Made by a program: the position numbers and the translations under genes. The notes under the pieces are model-generated. The model made no database searches. It was not told the DNA's origin and saw nothing but the letters and a program-made list of their open reading frames with translations. 38,906 nucleotides of DNA from an uncultured Marvinbryantia sp. (GTDB lineage Bacteria; Bacillota; Clostridia; Lachnospirales; Lachnospiraceae): NCBI GenBank assembly GCA_947630735.1, contig CANRIR010000019.1:1-38906 (forward strand). Direction: 5' to 3'. Below, in pieces: positions 33,692 through 38,906 of this stretch (within the stretch, counting starts at the first letter, position 1; the number at the start of each line of letters is the position of its first letter).

Positions 33692-34642
33692 ATGGAACAA
33701 AAGAAAAAACGGCCCACGCGCCAGGAGCGTCGTAGAGCCTTTCTTATAAATGCCTTAACGCTAATCGTTCTGGTCCTTGTTGTATTTGAAGGAAAAAGTC
33801 TGATTAGCTTATTTTCGCGCCAAAATATCCACGAGCGCATCCGCATGGAGGAAGAGGAAGTGTTTGCGCAGGCAAACATCCCGTCCAGAGAAACAGAGAC
33901 CACCGCAGAAAGAGACACCACTTTCAGCGCGCCCACAGAGGCGGAGACGGATCCTCCGGAGACGGAACCGCAGACAGAATCCTGGGAGATCGGCCTTCCC
34001 GAGGGCAGCGAAGACTATCTGGACTGTGTCGTAAAGCCTCAGGAAACCTCCGTGGATGATTCCTATTTCCAGGACGCCGTCTTCATCGGGGACTCCCGCA
34101 TGGAGGGATTCCGGAACCTCTCCGGCATCACAAAGGGCAGCTTTGTGACCGCCGTGGGCATGGAGCTTGAAAACTTCTATTCCGAGGCGCAGATCGCCAC
34201 AGCGCAGGGAATCGTGCCCGTGATGGACGCCCTGAAAAACATCAACTATACCAAGATCTACATGATGCTCGGCACCAATGAGCTGGGCGCATACGATATG
34301 AACAGCGTGCGGGAGTCGTACCGCAAGGTTTTGAGTGATATCAAAACCCTCTCCTCCTCCGCAGAGCCAACGGTCTATGTCTATTCCGTGATCTATGTAG
34401 AGGAAGCGCTGGTCACCACCGGCTACTATGTCAACAATGCCAACGTGGACGCCGTCAACCTGGAGATCATGAAAATGTGCCAGGAGGAAGGCTACCATTA
34501 CATAAATCTAAACGAAGTTTTCTCCGACGGTTACCACTCGCTTGTCTCGGGCGCATCCTCGGACGGCGTTCACCTGGAACAGCCCTACTGTCAGGATTGG
34601 CTCGACTACACCAGACAGCACTACATCCCGGAGGCAGCTTAA
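33692..34642 (+). CDS. Membrane-anchored SGNH/GDSL hydrolase
   Basis: The 316-residue product starts with a basic tail and one membrane helix (about 18-33). A Thr/Glu/Pro-rich linker follows to about 105, then an extracytoplasmic SGNH domain. Catalytic blocks are visible: GDS with S135, GTNE with N196, and D291-x2-H294 in SSDGVHLE. Such enzymes add or remove acetyl groups on extracellular polymers, which suits the divergent MBOAT-DHHW pair. The start sits behind GAGGGG. The DUF4358 gene follows after 17 bp. Confidence 0.9.
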   Translation: MEQKKKRPTRQERRRAFLINALTLIVLVLVVFEGKSLISLFSRQNIHERIRMEEEEVFAQANIPSRETETTAERDTTFSAPTEAETDPPETEPQTESWEIGLPEGSEDYLDCVVKPQETSVDDSYFQDAVFIGDSRMEGFRNLSGITKGSFVTAVGMELENFYSEAQIATAQGIVPVMDALKNINYTKIYMMLGTNELGAYDMNSVRESYRKVLSDIKTLSSSAEPTVYVYSVIYVEEALVTTGYYVNNANVDAVNLEIMKMCQEEGYHYINLNEVFSDGYHSLVSGASSDGVHLEQPYCQDWLDYTRQHYIPEAA

Positions 34643-34659
34643 CGAAAAGGAGTACGATC

Positions 34660-35127
34660 ATGAAAAAACGCATCTCAACCTGCTTTGCCGCCGCGGCAGC
34701 CATCGCGTGTGTCCTGACTGCCTGCGGATCCAAAGGCGGAGCCGACATAGATATGAAAAAACTCTCGGCGGATCTTCAGGGGACGATCACCAGCGGTTCT
34801 CTGGCGGAGGTATCTTCCGACATCCTGGCGTCCACCTATTTCCTCGACATGGAAAAGATCGACGACAGCGTCGCCGCCCTCAATTCCGGCGCCAGCGCCT
34901 GTGAAGTGGCCATCGTAAAATGCAAGGACAGCGATTACGTGAAGGAAGCTGAACAGCTCTTCCACACCCGCGTGGACAACCAGTCCGCCCTGTTTGCGGA
35001 CTACAACGCGCCGGAGGTCGCCAAGCTGGACGACGCGCTCATCGCCTCATCGGGCGACTACGTGGTGCTCTGCGTGACGGACGATCCGGACAGCGCACAG
35101 AGCATCTTAAAAGAGGCCGGTTTCTAA
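34660..35127 (+). CDS. DUF4358 lipoprotein
   Basis: The 155-residue product starts at the ATG at 34660, behind AAGGAG. It has a signal peptide and a lipobox, LTAC, with C22 as the expected lipid-attached residue. The mature part resembles DUF4358, with short alpha/beta segments (for example EVAIVKCKDSDYVKEAEQLF) and no catalytic pattern. It follows the SGNH gene by 17 bp and shares its promoter. DUF4358 genes are often seen with MBOAT/DHHW genes in Lachnospiraceae; the role is unknown. Confidence 0.88.
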   Translation: MKKRISTCFAAAAAIACVLTACGSKGGADIDMKKLSADLQGTITSGSLAEVSSDILASTYFLDMEKIDDSVAALNSGASACEVAIVKCKDSDYVKEAEQLFHTRVDNQSALFADYNAPEVAKLDDALIASSGDYVVLCVTDDPDSAQSILKEAGF

Positions 35128-35164
35128 AGAGTCGCTCATAAAACAGCATAATTAAACACAAAAG

Positions 35165-35200
35165 GCGCATGGTTTACAAGTTTCTGATCCATGCGCTTTT
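35165..35200 (+). terminator. Terminator between convergent DUF4358 and dipeptidase genes
   Basis: Arms GCGCATGG (35165-35172) and CCATGCGC (35189-35196) pair perfectly, followed by TTTT. On minus a CCTTTTG tract makes it bidirectional, serving the dipeptidase gene too. A short perfect palindrome, TGTCAT-T-ATGACA, follows at 35205-35217. Confidence 0.85.
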
Positions 35201-35244
35201 ATGTTGTCATTATGACAGGAAATTGTTCATTATGCTGACTGTCT

Positions 35245-36672
35245 TTATTTTCCTTCTTCTCTCTTTTCGCTGCGGACCCCGCAGAGTCTGCACACCGCCT
35301 CCGCGAATATCTTCGCGCTCATCGTCATCACATCGATCAGCATAAACTCGTCGTCGCCGTGCATGTGGTTATCCACGTCGTCGCTCATGCAGCCGAACGC
35401 CACGCCCCTCTTCAGCTCGTGCACATAGGTGCCCCCGCCGATGGCTTTTGGTTCGCCTTTGACGCCCGCATAGAGCTCATAGCAGGAAAGCAGGGTGCGC
35501 ACCAGGTCGCTGTCCGCCGGCACATGATGGGGCGGCAACATCGCGCCCTCTTCCATGGCAAGGCCGGCCGCCTCCATTTTCTTGCGTATCGTCTGCGTCA
35601 CCGTTTCATCCGTGCCGCAGATGGGCACGCGGCTGTCAAAATGGCCGGTAAACGTCTGTCCGTCAAAATCCAGGATGCCGAGATTCATCGTGAGCGCGCC
35701 GGAGATCTCATCCTGCATCGCCACGCCCAGGGCGCTTCCCGCATAGTCCCCGAAGGGGAACAGCTTTGCCGCAGCCTGGAACACCGCCGTCCGGGGAGAA
35801 TCCGCAAGCGGCAGACGGGCGAGCAGCCCCAGAAGCGCGCACACCGCATTTTTCCCAAGCTCCGGCGTGGAAGCGTGGCCCGCCAGGCCCTTTGCGGAAA
35901 TTTTCACACAGCCGTCCTTCTCCTCCACGGCAAACTGCACGCCGGTTTCATCCTGCCGGACAGCCTGCTGCACGGCGTCCGCCGTCAGGCCCTGCACTTT
36001 TGCCCAGGCATTTGCCGGAACCACGTTTACCTTGTCTCCCCCGTGAAATTCCAGCACCGAAGCGCCGTCAGCCTTCTCTTGGAAAGCGGCGGTAAATGCC
36101 TTCTCCAACCGTCCCTTTTCAATATGGATGACCGGGAAATCGGCGTCCGGCGTAAAGCTCATGGGAGCCTCCTGCTCGATCCCGTAATAATGCACCAGAT
36201 CGCTCGATCCGCACTCCTCGTCCGAGCCCAGGATCAGGCGCACATTTTTTTCAAGCTCCAGCCCGCACTCCTTCAGGGCGCGCAGGGCATAGAGCGCCGC
36301 GATGGCCGGGCCCTTGTCGTCCGCCGTGCCGCGGCCGTATATCCTGTCGCCCACAACCTTCGGCTCGAAGGGCTGCGTGACCGTCCAGTCCTGCGTGACC
36401 GGCACCACGTCCATGTGGGCCAGGATGTCCAGCTGCTTTTCTTCCCCATTAAAATCTCCCGTTACCACATAGTGGTCGTAATCGGTAGTGTGCAGGCCGT
36501 ATTTTTCCATCAGGCCGCGCGCCGCGTCCAGCGCTCTGGCGGGAGCCTCCCCAAACGGCTTCCCCGGAAGGGCCTCCCCCCGCATGCTCGGGATGCGCAC
36601 AAGCGTTTTCAGGTCCTCAAGCATCTCCTCTCTGTGGCTGTCTATAAATTCTTCAATTTTCTTATTCGGCAC
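35245..36672 (-). CDS. pepV: M20 dipeptidase, PepV/Sapep type
   Basis: This is a zinc dipeptidase that cleaves dipeptides with a free N-terminus in the cytoplasm. The 475 residues carry metal ligands at the positions known from PepV, shifted by one: H86 in LAHMDVVP, D118 in GTADDKGP, E152/E153 in SDEEC, and D176 in TPDADFP, plus a C-terminal histidine in NHMHGDDE. The lid domain is present (about 190-360). It starts at a GTG (36672) behind AGGAGG. A 36-bp repeat fills the space to hydG. Confidence 0.92.
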   Translation of the reverse strand: MPNKKIEEFIDSHREEMLEDLKTLVRIPSMRGEALPGKPFGEAPARALDAARGLMEKYGLHTTDYDHYVVTGDFNGEEKQLDILAHMDVVPVTQDWTVTQPFEPKVVGDRIYGRGTADDKGPAIAALYALRALKECGLELEKNVRLILGSDEECGSSDLVHYYGIEQEAPMSFTPDADFPVIHIEKGRLEKAFTAAFQEKADGASVLEFHGGDKVNVVPANAWAKVQGLTADAVQQAVRQDETGVQFAVEEKDGCVKISAKGLAGHASTPELGKNAVCALLGLLARLPLADSPRTAVFQAAAKLFPFGDYAGSALGVAMQDEISGALTMNLGILDFDGQTFTGHFDSRVPICGTDETVTQTIRKKMEAAGLAMEEGAMLPPHHVPADSDLVRTLLSCYELYAGVKGEPKAIGGGTYVHELKRGVAFGCMSDDVDNHMHGDDEFMLIDVMTMSAKIFAEAVCRLCGVRSEKREEGK

Positions 36673-36680
36673 TTTCTTTT

Positions 36681-36867
36681 CCTCCTTTTTTGCGGCTCTT
36701 TCTCTGACCCGGTGCCGCCTCTTTTTTACGGCCTCTCCTCTGGCCCGATGCCGCCTCTTTTTTGCGGCCTCTCCTCTGGCCCGATACCGCCTCTTTTCTG
36801 CGGTTCCTCCTCTGGCTTGGTGCCGCCTCTTTTCTGCGGTTCCTCCTCTGGCCCAATGCCGCCTCCC
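36681..36867. repeat. 36-bp tandem repeat upstream of the dipeptidase gene
   Basis: Four units start at 36714, 36750, 36786 and 36822, preceded by a degenerate copy and followed by a partial one at 36858. The first two units differ at one base. On minus the tract encodes 12-residue basic units (GQRRGRKKEAAS) in an open frame that runs from a TTG at 36856 to a stop at 36662, overlapping the dipeptidase start. Whether it is translated is unclear. Confidence 0.85.
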
Positions 36868-36912
36868 TATTCTTCTCCTTTAACGGAACTCAATCTTTTT
36901 CCACGGCAGGGT

Positions 36913-38331
36913 TCAGAAACGGAAATCCCGCTTTCCCTGCTCGATCTCCAGAAGGTTGCGCTTCGCGATCTCACGGATCTTCTCGCGCGGCACTTTCTCA
37001 ATCTCCTCCTGGATCAGTCTTTCGCCGATCCTGCGGGTGTCCTCCGACGCGTAATCGATCAGGTACTCCTTCAGGGTCATCAGCGCGTTGGGATGGCAGC
37101 AGTTCTGTATCTGCCCGCTCTTGCAGAGACTCATAAAGCGGTCCCCCGTCCTGCCCTCCCGGTAGCAGGCGGTGCAGAAGCTGGGGATGTAGCCCAGCCG
37201 CATCAGCCAGTTTACCACCTCGTCCAGGCTGCGGGTGTCGCTCACGTCAAACTGCGCGGAATTTTCCTCCTCTGGTTCCGGCTCCACGTAGCCGCCCACG
37301 CTGGTGCGGGAACCGCCGCTGATCTGCGAGATGCCCAGGCGCAGCACGCGCTCGCGGCATTTCTGGCTCTCGCGCGTGGAGACGATCATGCCCGTGTAGG
37401 GGACGGCAATGCGGATGCAGGCCACCAGCTTCGCGAAGGTGTCGTCGTCGATGCCGTTGTCAAACGAATCCGCGTCGATGTCGTCCGCATGGCGGATGCG
37501 CGGTACGCTGATGGTGTGCGGCCCGACACCGTGCACGGCCTCCAGGTGCTCCGCGTGCATCAGAAGTCCCGCGAACTCATAGCGGTACAGCTCCAGCCCG
37601 AACAGCACGCCGATGCCGACATCGTCGATGCCGCCCTCCATGGCCCGGTCCATGGCCTCCGTGTGATAGGCGTAATCGTGCTTCGGGCCCGTGGGGTGCA
37701 GCTTTTCGTAGCTCTCCTTATGATAAGTCTCCTGAAACAGAATATAGGTGCCGATGCCGGCCTCCTTCAGTTTCCGGTAATTCTCCACAGTGGTCGCCGC
37801 AATATTGACATTCACGCGGCGGATGGCCCCGTTTTTGTGCCGGATGCCGTAGATGGTTTTGATGCTCTCCAGCACGTACTCGATGGGATTGTTCACGGGA
37901 TCTTCCCCGGTCTCCAGGGCCAGACGCTTGTGTCCCATATCCTGCAGGGCAATGACCTCCCGCCGGATCTCGTCCTGGGTCAGCTTCTTTCTCGCTATAT
38001 GTTTGTTTTTTAAATGATACGGGCAGTACACACAGCCGTTGATGCAGTAATTGGAAAGATACAGCGGCGCAAACATGACGATGCGGTTGCCGTAAAAATC
38101 TTTTTTGATCTGCTCTGCCAGGGCGTAAATCTGCTGGTTCTTCTCCTCCAGCTCGCAGTCCAAAAGCACCATGGCCTCCCGGTGGGACAGGCCCTTTCTC
38201 TCTTTTGCCTTCTCGATGATCTGCTGGATCAGCTGCGCGTCCTGCCTGTGCTGCCAGCCGTAGTCCATCGTCTCCAAAATCTCCTCATGGCTGATAAACA
38301 CATCCGCTTTCATCGACTTTGGATCATACAT
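36913..38331 (-). CDS. hydG: [FeFe]-hydrogenase maturase HydG (radical SAM tyrosine lyase)
   Basis: HydG splits tyrosine to make the CO and CN ligands of the hydrogenase H-cluster. I start at the ATG at 38331 (472 residues), behind AAGGAGGG. The radical SAM motif C96-x3-C100-x2-C103 lies in SNYCINGCVYC. The C-terminal CTAC...C motif (C386, C389 and C412, spacing CX2CX22C) binds the auxiliary cluster and separates HydG from ThiH. No hydE, hydF or hydrogenase gene is in the window. It has its own promoter and no obvious terminator. Confidence 0.97.
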   Translation of the reverse strand: MYDPKSMKADVFISHEEILETMDYGWQHRQDAQLIQQIIEKAKERKGLSHREAMVLLDCELEEKNQQIYALAEQIKKDFYGNRIVMFAPLYLSNYCINGCVYCPYHLKNKHIARKKLTQDEIRREVIALQDMGHKRLALETGEDPVNNPIEYVLESIKTIYGIRHKNGAIRRVNVNIAATTVENYRKLKEAGIGTYILFQETYHKESYEKLHPTGPKHDYAYHTEAMDRAMEGGIDDVGIGVLFGLELYRYEFAGLLMHAEHLEAVHGVGPHTISVPRIRHADDIDADSFDNGIDDDTFAKLVACIRIAVPYTGMIVSTRESQKCRERVLRLGISQISGGSRTSVGGYVEPEPEEENSAQFDVSDTRSLDEVVNWLMRLGYIPSFCTACYREGRTGDRFMSLCKSGQIQNCCHPNALMTLKEYLIDYASEDTRRIGERLIQEEIEKVPREKIREIAKRNLLEIEQGKRDFRF

Positions 38332-38406
38332 GTTCTTTTTTCCCTCCTTGCCGCATATATATCCTTTACCCACAGAATGGATATCTTTTGCAGAATTTCT
38401 TTTGCC

Positions 38407-38435
38407 AGTATAACACATTTGCTATTTTTCGTAAA
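38407..38435 (-). promoter_or_regulatory. Promoter of hydG
   Basis: On minus, TTTACG (plus 38430-38435) and TATACT (plus 38407-38412) are 17 bp apart. The start is predicted near 38400, with a leader of about 70 nt. Confidence 0.55.
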
Positions 38436-38508
38436 TAAAGATTGCGCATGCTTCATTCTATGGAGCGGCTTATTCTCGTCAGGCAGCTCATTCGTATTAG
38501 AATGTAAT

Positions 38509-38731
38509 GATTGTATGATGCAGGCACGCACCCCGTAACCGGTGGCTCCAAACAGCAAACAATAAGCATGTTCGAAGCGTGATCCGCGAGCATACCTACG
38601 ATTGCTGGAGCGCTGTTTGAGCGAAGCGAGTTAGCGGAAGCAATCGTTAATCAGGGGCGCAGCGGATCCGCGAGAACGCTGTGTTTGCGTTGGAGCCACT
38701 GGTTATCGAGTGCCGCTAACATCATACAATC
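38509..38731. repeat. Nested imperfect inverted repeat, MITE-like element
   Basis: The ends are perfect 12-bp inverted repeats (GATTGTATGATG at 38509-38520 and its complement at 38720-38731). Inside lie a 16-bp pair with one mismatch (38536-38551 with 38690-38705), a GATCCGC pairing, and a perfect 9-bp pair (ACGATTGCT, 38598-38606 with 38639-38647). The whole 223 bp can fold as one long interrupted hairpin. There is no open frame of note and no clear target duplication. A mobile miniature element, a dispersed structured repeat or a non-coding RNA are all possible. Confidence 0.75.
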
Positions 38732-38755
38732 TATGCTCCTTCACGCACACAATGA

Positions 38756-38784
38756 TGGACACCGCAGTGAAAATGCGCTATAAT
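38756..38784 (+). promoter_or_regulatory. Promoter of the right-edge gene
   Basis: TGGACA (38756-38761) and TATAAT (38779-38784) are 17 bp apart. The start is predicted near 38791, about 41 nt before the ATG at 38832. Confidence 0.7.
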
Positions 38785-38831
38785 CATTACCAGAATTTCT
38801 CACTATCAGACTTTTAAAGGAGGACAAACTT

Positions 38832-38906
38832 ATGCAGGTTCCAGCAAATCCAAACGCAACCCCGCACGCGCGGGAACTTTTAAACTATCTGTCCGACGTG
38901 GCCGGA
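38832..38906 (+). CDS. Partial gene, possible glycoside hydrolase (GH26-like)
   Basis: Only the first 25 codons are in the window, cut by its right edge. The ATG follows AAAGGAGGACAAACTT, an excellent ribosome site. The start (ANPNATPHARELLNYLSDVA) resembles the opening of beta-mannanase-like glycoside hydrolases, which often begin NPNATPEA. No signal peptide is seen, so a cytoplasmic enzyme is expected. The assignment rests on a short segment and is tentative. Confidence 0.5.
   Translation, partial: MQVPANPNATPHARELLNYLSDVAG

Noticed and set aside
35205-35217. Palindrome TGTCAT-T-ATGACA as an operator
   Set aside because: It lies between convergent 3' ends next to a terminator, where an operator is not expected; short enough to occur by chance.
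35359-38013. Open frame of 884 codons on plus across the dipeptidase and hydG genes
   Set aside because: It lies opposite two well-recognised genes, is rich in Arg/His/Leu as expected for the antisense of GC-rich genes, and crosses their intergenic repeat.

Overview
The window reads as chromosome from an anaerobic, moderately GC-rich member of the Clostridia, most likely Lachnospiraceae. This is inferred from gene content: HydG ([FeFe]-hydrogenase maturation), pta-ackA acetate formation, a cysteine-rich L32 of clostridial type, a Bacillus-like ThyA, and MBOAT/DHHW/SGNH/DUF4358 genes. No rRNA, tRNA, CRISPR array, prophage or complete insertion sequence was seen. Nearly all genes lie on the minus strand; only DUF6062, the SGNH gene, the DUF4358 lipoprotein and the partial gene at the right edge are on plus.

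Layout on the minus strand, from the left edge. (1) 186-4329 holds ylxM-ffh-rpsP-khpA, driven by a strong promoter and closed by an intrinsic terminator, then rimM-trmD and an acidic repeat protein where rplS often sits. (2) 4547-12391 is a plsX-acpP-rnc-smc-ftsY-ilvA operon with its own promoter and terminator. (3) rpmF with the DUF177 gene yceD, behind a perfect consensus promoter. (4) pta-ackA. (5) 15648-20070 is a three-gene operon with 4-bp overlaps: a DUF975/PF06541 membrane protein, an iron-type alcohol dehydrogenase and an aldehyde dehydrogenase. (6) 20215-25597 is rluF-ligA-cls-metA. (7) DUF6062 stands alone on plus and converges on the next group. (8) 26566-33518 is MBOAT-DHHW-thyA-folA-asnB-homocysteine methyltransferase. 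An SGNH hydrolase and a DUF4358 lipoprotein diverge from the MBOAT gene, so 30807-35127 looks like a cell-surface O-acylation module. (9) A PepV/Sapep-type dipeptidase gene, then hydG. (10) A 500-bp intergenic block containing a roughly 220-bp nested inverted repeat, followed by the start of a probable glycoside hydrolase.

The housekeeping genes are ordinary. The unusual material is mostly between genes. Three GC-rich tandem repeats with periods of 24, 22 and 36 bp sit at operon junctions, and a fourth (39 bp) lies inside the first gene. A palindrome occurs twice, each time directly after the T-tract of an intrinsic terminator. A long imperfect hairpin element lies between hydG and the last gene. 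The least understood proteins are DUF6062, which carries a duplicated CxxC...FCxHH pattern, and the DUF975/PF06541 protein coupled to two dehydrogenases.
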